A DNA stretch of 64,000 bases, from assembly GCF_027359675.1 (NCBI RefSeq), contig NZ_CP114786.1, positions 5,554,501 to 5,618,500 of the forward strand. Direction: 5' to 3'. The stretch's first letter is position 1. Each line of letters opens with the position of its first letter. This DNA is from Roseibium sp. Sym1. Lineage in GTDB: Bacteria; Pseudomonadota; Alphaproteobacteria; Rhizobiales; Stappiaceae. Both the position numbers and the translations under genes were made by a program. The notes beneath the pieces were generated by a model. The model worked only from the letters and a program-made list of their open reading frames with translations, was not told the DNA's origin and did no database searches. Positions 18,315-25,840 of this stretch are shown one piece after another.

Positions 18315-18914
18315 CTAGGTTGAGAGCACCGATCTGGCTTGTTGAAGCGTTCTGGCAATCCGTTCCGGCGGAATACCGGCCTTGCGGAGCGCCAGGGTAC
18401 CGATGGCGAGCGAATAATAGGCGCTCGCCTTGTCCCGTGCCGCGTCCGGGCTGCCGGGATCCAGGGTTTTGGCGAAGATCTCCTCGATGTTCTCTATATG
18501 GCGGCGGCCGATTTCGGCGACCTTCTCGTCGTGCGGCGCAAGTTCGGTGATGCAGTTGATCAGCAGGCAGCCCTTGGACCCGCCATCGGGATTGGCCAGG
18601 GCCTGCATCATGGCATCCATCGCATCGCCTTCCGCGGTCTCCGCCACCTCCTTCAAGGTACGGATGGCCCGGCGCGAATAGTGATCCACCGCCCGCAGAA
18701 ACAGGGTCTGCTTGCACCCGAAAGCGGCATAGAAGCTCGATTTGCTCAGGCCCATCGCCTTGGTCAGGTCCTCCAGGGACGTGGCTTCGAAGCCCTGCTC
18801 CCAGAACACCCGCATGGCCGCGTCCAGCGCCGCCCCTTCATCGAAGCTGCGCGGCCGGCCCGGGCCGGCACTGCGTTTGTCCACGCCTGCAATATGGTTG
18901 CCTGTTGCGGTCAT
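18315..18914 (-). CDS. TetR-family repressor of the ene-reductase
   Basis: A 199-residue regulator with the N-terminal TetR helix-turn-helix (about 25-70: TSLEDLTKAMGLSKSSFYAAF) and a C-terminal ligand domain. The domain contains two cysteines in GCLLINC, in a region comparable to the electrophile-sensing part of NemR-type repressors. ATG 18914 is chosen over an in-frame extension to 18932 because the palindromic operator at 18925-18940 lies across that extension. It is followed by the ene-reductase gene on the same strand, with a second copy of the operator in the gap. Autoregulation and repression of the reductase are inferred; the inducer may be a reactive alkene or quinone. Confidence 0.9.
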   Translation of the reverse strand: MTATGNHIAGVDKRSAGPGRPRSFDEGAALDAAMRVFWEQGFEATSLEDLTKAMGLSKSSFYAAFGCKQTLFLRAVDHYSRRAIRTLKEVAETAEGDAMDAMMQALANPDGGSKGCLLINCITELAPHDEKVAEIGRRHIENIEEIFAKTLDPGSPDAARDKASAYYSLAIGTLALRKAGIPPERIARTLQQARSVLST

Positions 18915-18924
18915 GCTCCTGATA

Positions 18925-18940
18925 TGGACCACGCAGTCCA
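18925..18940. promoter_or_regulatory. Operator-like palindrome upstream of tetR
   Basis: TGGAC-N6-GTCCA, the same arms and spacing as at 18244-18259, placed 11 bases in front of the tetR start codon. Two identical half-site pairs flanking one regulator gene strongly suggest they are its binding sites. Confidence 0.75.
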
Positions 18941-19008
18941 GAATGCAAGAGCACCTGGAACAGTTTTTGGACCGGACGTTTCAAAAACCCTGTGACCGGG
19001 TCGCGGGA

Positions 19009-20220
19009 CTACATCCGGCAGGACCCCGAATAGGCATCGCCGACATCGTCGAACACGCGGGCAACGGCCTCCATCTCGTAAAGCCGGCTGGTGCGTCGCA
19101 CCGCCTCGACGAGGTAGAAGTCCTGAATGGGAAACTGGTTGGAATTGAACCGGAAATCTCCGCGCACGCTCTCAAAGGGTGCCGCGCTTATCGCCGACAG
19201 CATGGCCTCCTGGTCCTTGACGCCGCCGGTCAGCTCCAGCGCGAAATGGATCAGCCTGGCTGCGTCGTAGCCCTGGGCGGCATAGGTCGATGGTTCGTAA
19301 TTGTAGGCGCGCCCGAATTCCCTCACGAACCGCTTGTTCGCCGGATTGTCCAGATTGGGCGCCCAGTGGGCCGCTGAAAAAAGACCTTCCGCCATCTCGG
19401 ATGTGTACGGCAGCGACAAGGCATTCACCGTGTTGGATGATAGAAACGGGACAAGGCCCTTGAGGCCCGACGTGTGGAACTGCTTGACCAGTTCGACGCC
19501 CATCCCACCGGGCATGAAGGCATAGATGGCATCCGGTTCGATTTCCTCGATCTGTGCGAATTCGTCCGAAAATTCGGTCTGGCCGAGTTTGGGAAACAGT
19601 TCGCGCGCGATCTGTCCCTTGAAATGCCGCCGGAAGGCGGCAACCGCGTCTCGGGCCGCTTCGTAGTCCGGCGCAATGGTCACGACCTGCCGGTACCCCT
19701 TGAGGCTGGCGTAGCGTCCCATGGTCTCGTGGACCTGATCGTCCTGCTGGGCGGTGGAAAAGAAATACCGGCTGCAGTTGCGCCCCGCGATCGGTGCCGG
19801 ACCGGAATGGGTTCCGATGAACAGCGTCTTTGAACGGACGATCGGGTCGTGCACCGCGAGCATGATTTTGGAAAAATTCACGCCGACGATGATGTCGACA
19901 CCGTTTTCCTCGATCAGCTTTGTCGCCTGCTGGAGCGCGTAGTCCGGATCAAGCTTGTCGTCGACTTCCAGGACATTGGTCGGCAAGCCGCCGAGCGCTC
20001 CGTTGGACTGCTTCACCGCAAGCATGAACCCGTCACGCATGTGTTTGCCATAGATCGCGGCAGGGCCGGACAGGGTTGCCATCAGCCCGATCTTCAGTTC
20101 CGGAATGTCCTGCGCGCTGGCCGCCTGACACACCATTGCAAGACCGGCCAAGAGGCCTGCCGCCTGTTTTGCCACCCGTCTTCCTGCCTGTATGACGAGA
20201 TGCGAAAGCCAGCGTTTCAT
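19009..20220 (-). CDS. ABC-type branched-chain amino acid-like binding protein, orphan
   Basis: A 403-residue periplasmic substrate-binding protein of the LivK/peripla_BP_6 class. It has a Sec signal peptide (about 1-37, ending AASA) followed by the typical IGLMATLSGPAAIYGKHMRDGF opening and the two-lobe fold. No permease or ATPase gene lies nearby, so the transporter is elsewhere or the protein acts as a sensor. Two adjacent ATGs (20220 and 20226) are possible; 20220 gives the regular MKRW start. The ligand cannot be told from sequence, though relatives bind amino acids, amides or aromatic acids. Confidence 0.88.
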   Translation of the reverse strand: MKRWLSHLVIQAGRRVAKQAAGLLAGLAMVCQAASAQDIPELKIGLMATLSGPAAIYGKHMRDGFMLAVKQSNGALGGLPTNVLEVDDKLDPDYALQQATKLIEENGVDIIVGVNFSKIMLAVHDPIVRSKTLFIGTHSGPAPIAGRNCSRYFFSTAQQDDQVHETMGRYASLKGYRQVVTIAPDYEAARDAVAAFRRHFKGQIARELFPKLGQTEFSDEFAQIEEIEPDAIYAFMPGGMGVELVKQFHTSGLKGLVPFLSSNTVNALSLPYTSEMAEGLFSAAHWAPNLDNPANKRFVREFGRAYNYEPSTYAAQGYDAARLIHFALELTGGVKDQEAMLSAISAAPFESVRGDFRFNSNQFPIQDFYLVEAVRRTSRLYEMEAVARVFDDVGDAYSGSCRM

Positions 20221-20339
20221 GATCATTTGCCTGTCTGCTTCTGGGTCCTAAGGAGCCGCCGGACGACGCGGCATGCCCGATCCATGACCGGATTGCGGGC
20301 TGCTTCATGTCAAGTTTGGCAAAGACTGGTTAGGCATTT

Positions 20340-20359
20340 GCAAACAGCGGACTGTTTGC
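20340..20359. repeat. Perfect 8-bp inverted repeat in a divergent promoter region
   Basis: GCAAACAG (20340-20347) and CTGTTTGC (20352-20359) surround CGGA. It lies between the divergent substrate-binding protein gene and the SH3-protein gene, 120 and 158 bases from their starts. It may be an operator for either; nothing else clear is seen in 20227-20516. Confidence 0.5.
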
Positions 20360-20516
20360 GCCCCCGAAAACACAGCCTCGTCACATTTATCGAAAAATTC
20401 CCCAGAGCCGCCGCAATCCTGCCCGTGTGGCGACGCATTGACAAAGGTTAATACCTTCCGTCCCGAACCGGCAATCGCTCCGCGCATACCCGATCCGCAA
20501 AACTCAGGAGGGCCAC

Positions 20517-21689
20517 ATGTATTTCGTCTCTGCGCCTGCCGCTGCTTGCGAAGATTTTGCAGGCATCCATTCGGACAATGCACCCAAGAAAATCAAAAAG
20601 ACCGATCTGAAGCTCGTCCCGAACATCCAGGGCTCCCAAGCCGCCAAGGTGGACGGACCTGTGGCCACCTCAGATACGCTGGCGGCCAAAATTCTGGAAA
20701 TGCACGCGGCGTCGAGTTCGCCCGAACAAGCTGCCTGCCGCCCGCCAAAACTGAAAGGCGTGAGCGATGATCCTGCTTTCGAGATGCCAGGTGTGCTCAA
20801 ACGACCTGAAAAGAAGATCACCGCTTCGAGCCTTCGTCCCGATCCAGTGCCGCAACCCGTGACAGGGCGACCCGTGTTCGGCGGCCTGCGAAAACACCCG
20901 GGATTCAAGATCCTGCTGGTCGGCACCCTCCTGGTCCTGTCGGCAGGCGGTCTTGCGGCGTTTTACAGCCCCGGCGCTCCAATCGGTGACGGTGAACGGA
21001 CGGTCCCGACGGAACGGATTGCGGCGGAACCGACCATTGAAAGCCTGATCGCCGGGAGTACACCCTCCGGGCAGAAAGCGGCAGGAACCTTGGATTCCGG
21101 CACCCCGACAGCGGAACAGATCGCCAGGGCGAAGGACCGCATCCGCAATGCGTTTCAAGAGAGCGGCCGCTCTGCGGACCTCAACACCGATCCAACCCTG
21201 CCCTTGAGCACCCCTCCGGCGCGGGACCAGGATGGCAAGGTGCAGGCCCGGCTGACAACGCCGGCAGCCGATCCATCGCGCACGGCCTCGCCGCACACGC
21301 CCCGGGGCAGCCAGCGCGTCACGAGCGACCGCGCAGCCCTCGCCATTGCGGCCAGCGCGGCCGCCGCCTCGAACCGGCCCGGGTCCGCCGCGGTGGCGAC
21401 CACGACCCTGCAGACCGCGGAAGAGCAGCCTGTGCCCCCTCTTCACAACGCGTCGGAAGCAGCCGGTCTCCCCGGCACCCCTGCTTCATCGGAGGCCTAT
21501 CCGAACACGGGACGGACAACAGCTGCCGTCAACTTCCGCAGAACCGAGGACAAGAACGCGGAAGTGCTCGGAACCATTCCGGCCGGCACCGAAGTCAGCT
21601 TTGACAGCTGCGGCACGTGGTGGTGCGGCGTTGTTCACGAGGGCCGGAAGGGGTTCGTGGGACAGAAATATCTTGAACGTTCCCGGTAG
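20517..21689 (+). CDS. Membrane-anchored protein with C-terminal bacterial SH3 domain
   Basis: A 390-residue protein with a charged cytoplasmic N-terminus, one membrane helix (about 130-149), a long Ala/Pro/Thr-rich periplasmic linker and a C-terminal SH3b domain (about 335-388: AVNFRRTEDKNAEVLGTIP and GTEV...WWCGVVHEGRKGFV). Bacterial SH3 domains of this kind bind peptidoglycan peptides or protein partners. ATG 20517 is preceded by AGGAGG at ideal spacing. It is followed by a strong hairpin and then by envelope genes, so it probably belongs to cell-wall biology. The linker is low-complexity and suggests a spacer reaching the wall. Confidence 0.82.
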   Translation: MYFVSAPAAACEDFAGIHSDNAPKKIKKTDLKLVPNIQGSQAAKVDGPVATSDTLAAKILEMHAASSSPEQAACRPPKLKGVSDDPAFEMPGVLKRPEKKITASSLRPDPVPQPVTGRPVFGGLRKHPGFKILLVGTLLVLSAGGLAAFYSPGAPIGDGERTVPTERIAAEPTIESLIAGSTPSGQKAAGTLDSGTPTAEQIARAKDRIRNAFQESGRSADLNTDPTLPLSTPPARDQDGKVQARLTTPAADPSRTASPHTPRGSQRVTSDRAALAIAASAAAASNRPGSAAVATTTLQTAEEQPVPPLHNASEAAGLPGTPASSEAYPNTGRTTAAVNFRRTEDKNAEVLGTIPAGTEVSFDSCGTWWCGVVHEGRKGFVGQKYLERSR

Positions 21690-21730
21690 ATCCTTGTTAA
21701 GCGCGCTGCGCTAGACTGCGGAAAGTCCGT

Positions 21731-21761
21731 GTCACCTGCCGTTCAACACACGGCAGGTGAC
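21731..21761 (+). terminator. Terminator after the SH3-domain gene
   Basis: GTCACCTGCCGT (21731-21742) and ACGGCAGGTGAC (21750-21761) form a perfect 12-bp stem with a 7-base loop, 41 bases after the stop codon. The tail contains CTTTTC a few bases later, so the T tract is modest. Confidence 0.75.
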
Positions 21762-21799
21762 CCATCGCTTTTCAAGTTCCGGCCTCAAGGAGACGGATC

Positions 21800-22276
21800 A
21801 TGACCCGCATGACTTCAGCCAGCGCCTTTACCGCCCTCGCCCTCGCGACCTGCATGATGCCGCCGTCAGCGCAGGCCGACGGTACCGATTGCGTGGTCTA
21901 TGCGACCGACTACGCCAATGCACACATGGGCAGCGGCGACCCGGTCGGCGACGCGGTGTCCGGTGGCATGGCGGGCGCGGTTGCCGGCGGCGCCTGGGAA
22001 GGCCCTTCCGGCGCCTACCGCGGTGCACGCGTCGGCGGCGCCCTCGGTGTGCTGGACAATCTCGGGTCGATGCCCGGCGGCTGGCAGGCGCTTTACGACA
22101 CCGCCTATCAGATGTGCCAGCAGCAGACTTCAGGTGTGAACGCCCCCTACTACACCGCTCCGACCCTGGCTCCCTCCGATCCGGACTGCCGTTCCTCGGC
22201 CAGTGTCAACGCCCCGCTCAAGCGCACTCCCGATGGCGGCATCATTGCCGGATCGGGGTTCAACGGCTGTCGCTAA
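21800..22276 (+). CDS. Secreted glycine-rich protein with glycine-zipper-like segment
   Basis: A 158-residue protein with a Sec signal peptide (cleavage near residue 27, AQADG) and four cysteines in the mature part, enough for two disulfides. The middle (about 48-92) has small-residue repeats such as GDAVSGGMAGAVAGGAW and RVGGALGVLDNLG, resembling glycine-zipper envelope proteins that insert in or line membranes. AAGGAG precedes ATG 21800. No named family is recognised. It lies among envelope genes (SH3 protein, lytic transglycosylase). Confidence 0.75.
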   Translation: MTRMTSASAFTALALATCMMPPSAQADGTDCVVYATDYANAHMGSGDPVGDAVSGGMAGAVAGGAWEGPSGAYRGARVGGALGVLDNLGSMPGGWQALYDTAYQMCQQQTSGVNAPYYTAPTLAPSDPDCRSSASVNAPLKRTPDGGIIAGSGFNGCR

Positions 22277-22423
22277 CAGCCTGTCCCGACGTAATGCGGC
22301 CGTGGAAGACCCGGAGATGGTCCCTGCGAGCGGTTGACCTTGCGCGCGAAGCACAGTCAACTATGCCCGATTTTTTTTGAACGCTCCGACCTGCCTTCGG
22401 CACCTAGAACGACGGGATTTTTC

Positions 22424-23617
22424 ATGACGCGCCATCGCTCCACAAAGACATTTGCAGCAGCTGCCCTGACCGGTTTCCTGATATCGGCGGTTCCGGCCCT
22501 GGCCCAGCAATGCGGTGGCGATTTCCGGCAATTTCTGGCGGGTGTCAAACAGGAAGCCGTCAGCAAGGGGCTTTCGGCGCAGGCCGCGGACAGGACGCTG
22601 GCCGGCGCACAGATCGACCGCAAGGTGCTTTCGCGCGACCGGGCCCAGGGCGTCTTCAAGATGACGTTCCTGGATTTTTCCAAACGTGTCATCTCCGGCT
22701 ACCGGATAAAAAACGGCGCGGCGAACATGAAGAAATATGCCGGCGTGTTTCAACGTGAAGAAGCCGAGTACGGGGTACCGGCCCCGGTCATCACCGCATT
22801 CTGGGCGCTGGAGACCGATTTCGGGGCTGTCCAGGGAGACTTCAACACGGTCAACGCGCTGGCAACACTGGCGCATGACTGCCGCCGGCCGCACCTGTTC
22901 CGGCCGCAGCTGATCGCGGCGATCGAGATGGTTCAGCACGGTGACCTGGATCCGCGCAACACCACGGGCGCCTGGGCAGGCGAAATCGGCATGGTGCAGA
23001 TGCTGCCCGAAGACATCATCAAGTTCGGCAAGGACGGCAATGGCGACGGGCATGTCACGCTGAAAAAGAGCGCGGAAGACGCGATCATGACCGCTGGCGC
23101 GTTCATCCAGCATCTGGGCTGGCGACGCGGCGAACCCTGGCTGCAGGAGGTTGCCGTCCCTCAGAACCTCGATTGGGCGGAAACAGGCCTCGGCAAGACC
23201 AAGACCGGAAGCCAATGGGCCGCGCTTGGTGTCCAGCCACGCTGGGGCCAGATCTCCTCCAGTCTGCCCGCTTCGCTGCTGTTGCCGCAGGGCCGCAAGG
23301 GCCCCGCTTTCCTGGCCTATCCCAACTACAACATCTACCTGGAATGGAACCAGTCCTTCGTCTACACGACAACGGCCGCCTATTTCGCTACGCGGCTGGC
23401 AGGCGCCCCCGTCTACACCCAGGGCAATCCGGAGCCGGGTCTGAGCGACGCCCAGATGAAACAGTTGCAGTCGAAGCTCGCCAACATGGGCTACGACGTC
23501 GGCAAGATCGACGGCATTCTCGGGTCGGGAACCCGCAATGCGGTTCAGCAGGTCCAGCAGAAACTCGGCATGCCGGCGGATGCCTGGCCGACGCCGGCGC
23601 TGCTCAGCAGGCTCTGA
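22424..23617 (+). CDS. Lytic murein transglycosylase, MltB type with PG-binding domain
   Basis: It cleaves the glycan strands of peptidoglycan, forming 1,6-anhydro ends, in the periplasm. The 397-residue protein has a signal peptide (about 1-27, ALAQQ), an SLT_2/MltB catalytic domain (about 30-320) with the catalytic glutamate E130 in FWALETDFGA, and a C-terminal peptidoglycan-binding domain (about 338-397: QLQSKLANMGYDVGKIDGILG). ATG 22424 is used because the signal peptide follows it directly; 30 upstream in-frame codons have no support. Family length is typical. The 186 bases after it, before the convergent hxlR-type gene, show nothing clear. Confidence 0.93.
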   Translation: MTRHRSTKTFAAAALTGFLISAVPALAQQCGGDFRQFLAGVKQEAVSKGLSAQAADRTLAGAQIDRKVLSRDRAQGVFKMTFLDFSKRVISGYRIKNGAANMKKYAGVFQREEAEYGVPAPVITAFWALETDFGAVQGDFNTVNALATLAHDCRRPHLFRPQLIAAIEMVQHGDLDPRNTTGAWAGEIGMVQMLPEDIIKFGKDGNGDGHVTLKKSAEDAIMTAGAFIQHLGWRRGEPWLQEVAVPQNLDWAETGLGKTKTGSQWAALGVQPRWGQISSSLPASLLLPQGRKGPAFLAYPNYNIYLEWNQSFVYTTTAAYFATRLAGAPVYTQGNPEPGLSDAQMKQLQSKLANMGYDVGKIDGILGSGTRNAVQQVQQKLGMPADAWPTPALLSRL

Positions 23618-23803
23618 ACGGTTTGAACGCGGTTCCGGGCAGCAAAAGGGTCGTCAGCTCAGTCAGTTGCTGAGACGACGACAACATGCTCTTCCAGCGT
23701 CGGGCCCGATCCCGGGAAAACTCCATCCCCAAGAGGAACCCGTCCATTCCTGGTGTAAATATCGCTCCGCGAACCGAAGGGACACCCGCCCAAGGCATGT
23801 GCC

Positions 23804-24217
23804 CTATGGCAATTCGCCGGACCGGATTCTTGCTTCGAACCCGGTCCTGTCGGAACGGACTTTCTCCACGGTTCCGGTCATGGCGTGCGGGGCAGTGTTG
23901 TACTTGCCGCTCCACAGCATGATTTCAGCCAGAACCGGACCGAGGTCCCTGCCCTTCTGCGTCAGCTCATAGACGAAACTGCGCCAATTCTCAGGGTCCT
24001 TCCGTTTCGTGACCAGGCCCTTTTCTTCAAGGTGCTTCAGGCGCTGTGCAAGAATGTTGGTTGAAATTCCCTCCCATCCCTTCAGCAATTCGCCATAGGT
24101 GCGTGCTCCCCTGACCGCCATGTCCCTGATGATCAGCAGGGACCACTGGTCTCCGAACGCATCAAGGGCGAAGGCAACGGGACAGCCTGAATCGTATTTC
24201 TGTTTTTTCGTGGTCAT
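23804..24217 (-). CDS. HxlR-family transcriptional regulator
   Basis: A 137-residue winged-helix regulator with the HxlR signature: an N-terminal cysteine (C12 in SGCPVA), WSLLIIRDM, YGELLKGWEGISTNILAQRLKHLEEKGL. HxlR proteins often respond to reactive electrophiles or aldehydes through that cysteine. It is divergent from a Tat-exported YdhR-like gene with 89 bases between starts, and two CTTGC-N5-GCAAG palindromes lie in the gap. Those are its likely binding sites, giving autoregulation and control of the neighbour. Confidence 0.92.
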   Translation of the reverse strand: MTTKKQKYDSGCPVAFALDAFGDQWSLLIIRDMAVRGARTYGELLKGWEGISTNILAQRLKHLEEKGLVTKRKDPENWRSFVYELTQKGRDLGPVLAEIMLWSGKYNTAPHAMTGTVEKVRSDRTGFEARIRSGELP

Positions 24218-24237
24218 GGCACAAATCTAATTAATTG

Positions 24238-24254
24238 ACTTGCTTTTTGCAAGT
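24238..24254. promoter_or_regulatory. HxlR operator-like palindrome 1
   Basis: ACTTGC-TTTTT-GCAAGT, perfect 6-base arms. It overlaps a TTGACT (24235-24240) that could be the -35 element for the plus-strand YdhR-like gene. Its centre is 37 bases from that of the second site. Confidence 0.75.
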
Positions 24255-24275
24255 TGATACCGCATATCGAGTCAG

Positions 24276-24290
24276 CTTGCATTTTGCAAG
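24276..24290. promoter_or_regulatory. HxlR operator-like palindrome 2
   Basis: CTTGC-ATTTT-GCAAG, the same arms and spacing as site 1. On the minus strand its TTGCAA could be the -35 of the regulator gene, with TATGCG 17 bases further as -10. It also sits just upstream of the ribosome site of the plus-strand gene. Confidence 0.75.
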
Positions 24291-24306
24291 TTAAAAGGAG
24301 AAAGCA

Positions 24307-25071
24307 ATGAAGGATGAAGTCAACCCGACAGCAAACGGCGAAAAGGAAGGGCTGGACAGGCGCCGCTTTCTGGCCGTGAGCGCGGCCGGCGTCCTGTCGG
24401 CGCCAACCGTCTTGAACGCAAAGGAGACAATCCAGATGACACCAGGAGCATTCGTCTATACGGAAGTTGCAATATCGGTTCCGTTCGATCAGGCCCCCTG
24501 GGCCAAGATCAACGAGGCCATCAAGGAACAACCCGGCTTCCTGAACAAAACCTGGCTTCAGGGACATTCGACACAGTCGGTCGGCGGGTTCTATTCCTTT
24601 GACAGCCTGGAAAATGCCCGCCGGTTCGTGACCGGATATTTTCCGACGGAGCCGCGTGCATTCGGTGTCGCGCACAACACCCGGGTCTTCGATGCCGGGA
24701 TTGTCAGAGCGGCCAGCGAGGACCTCGGCTCGGTGCACTACGGAACCGCATCCCGGAAGAAACCCGGTGCATTCGTCTATACCGAGCTCCAGGTTTCGGT
24801 CCCGTTCGGCGATTTTGCATGGGAGCAGCGAAACGCAGCCCTGAAACAGACAAAGGGGCTGCTGAACAAGATCTGGCTGAGCGGTGTCGAAACCAACACG
24901 CTCGGTGGTTTCGACGCTTTCGACACCGTCGAAAACGCCCTGGATTTTGCCGTCAACGCCTTTCCGGCCGTTGCCGCCAAATTCAACACGGCACTCTATA
25001 CGCGTGTCTTCGATGCCTCGATAACCGAAGAAGCGAGCCGGCAAATGGCATCGCCCTATTACACCGTCTGA
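24307..25071 (+). CDS. Tat-exported protein with tandem YdhR/monooxygenase-like domains
   Basis: The 254-residue protein begins with a twin-arginine signal (DRRRFLAVSAAGVLSAP, about 17-33), so it is exported folded. Two similar ~95-residue units follow. Unit one (about 46-140) and unit two (about 152-250) share PGAFVYTE, VSVPF, LNK-WL, LGGF/VGGFY-FD and TRVFDA at matching places, indicating internal duplication. The units resemble YdhR/antibiotic-biosynthesis monooxygenase (dimeric ferredoxin-like) domains, so one chain could mimic the usual dimer. AAAAGGAG precedes ATG 24307. Its promoter region carries two HxlR-type palindromes. Substrate is unknown; an electrophile or quinone detoxification role is inferred from the regulator. 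Confidence 0.75.
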   Translation: MKDEVNPTANGEKEGLDRRRFLAVSAAGVLSAPTVLNAKETIQMTPGAFVYTEVAISVPFDQAPWAKINEAIKEQPGFLNKTWLQGHSTQSVGGFYSFDSLENARRFVTGYFPTEPRAFGVAHNTRVFDAGIVRAASEDLGSVHYGTASRKKPGAFVYTELQVSVPFGDFAWEQRNAALKQTKGLLNKIWLSGVETNTLGGFDAFDTVENALDFAVNAFPAVAAKFNTALYTRVFDASITEEASRQMASPYYTV

Positions 25072-25125
25072 TCGTCCTGGACTGTGGCGTGGCCGGCTGA
25101 CCCAGACACCCGGCCCGCTGTGGCT

Positions 25126-25152
25126 CCGCCGGCAGACCCGATTTGCCGGCGG
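25126..25152. terminator. Convergent hairpin between YdhR-like and cupin genes
   Basis: CCGCCGGCA (25126-25134) pairs perfectly with TGCCGGCGG (25144-25152). It lies between two genes that end facing each other and could terminate both, though neither side has a strong T tract. Confidence 0.55.
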
Positions 25153-25162
25153 CAGCCTGCCG

Positions 25163-25711
25163 CTATTCGACCTTCTTCTTGTCGGTTCCGGGCGCATCCT
25201 CGGCGACCGTCGCCTTGCCGTCGTCGCCAAGGAGGAAAACTGCCAGGATTTTCGCCGGCGCATCACCGGTATTTTCGCCGCGATGGGTCACGTCCATGGC
25301 TTCCAGAAGTCCGTCGCCCGCGCTGTACACCTTCTTGCCGATCTCCTCGTAGGTGACCGTGATTTCACCTTCCAGGATATAGGCAAAGAGCGGCGCATGG
25401 TGTTGATGCCAACCGGTCACCTCACCCGGCTCCATGGTGATCTCGATGGCATGTACCGAAGCATTGTTCTGCGGGAAAGACACCTTTTCATCGGCAACCG
25501 TGAGGTCGCCGGCAAACACTTCACGCACTTTCTCGTAGGGCGTCTTTGCCGCGGCTGCCTCTTCCTGAGCCGCCTTGGAGCCCGGCTTGGCATGAGGCTG
25601 GGACGGTGCCGGCTTGCCGTCGGGGGTGATGGATTTATCCGCCGAGAAGACGGGGGGCGCCAGCAAGACCCCGCCAACAACCAGCATGAATGCAAATTTG
25701 GCCCGCGTCAT
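25163..25711 (-). CDS. Secreted single-domain cupin protein
   Basis: A 182-residue protein with a signal peptide (about 1-22), a Pro/Ala/Lys-rich segment and a cupin domain (about 80-160). Metal-ligand-like residues appear in GWHQHHAPLFAYILEGE and in THRGENTG. Exported cupins of this type may bind metal or small molecules; the activity is unknown. ATG 25711 gives the signal peptide directly, while the frame remains open upstream without support. It follows the decarboxylase gene on the same strand with 129 bases between. Confidence 0.8.
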   Translation of the reverse strand: MTRAKFAFMLVVGGVLLAPPVFSADKSITPDGKPAPSQPHAKPGSKAAQEEAAAAKTPYEKVREVFAGDLTVADEKVSFPQNNASVHAIEITMEPGEVTGWHQHHAPLFAYILEGEITVTYEEIGKKVYSAGDGLLEAMDVTHRGENTGDAPAKILAVFLLGDDGKATVAEDAPGTDKKKVE

Positions 25712-25840
25712 ATTATGTTCCCGATAGGCTGTTTGAACCGATGGCACCAAGTGCTCCGGCGTTGTCGTGACATCAAATTGTGCCGGCATTGTGCACGACC
25801 CTTCGGATCGCAACAACATTTTCACAATGACTTGAAAGCC

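Noticed and set aside
18205..18717. N-terminal extension of the ene-reductase frame through tetR
   Set aside because: Lies over the TetR gene in another frame and over the operator; ene-reductases begin at ATG 18204.
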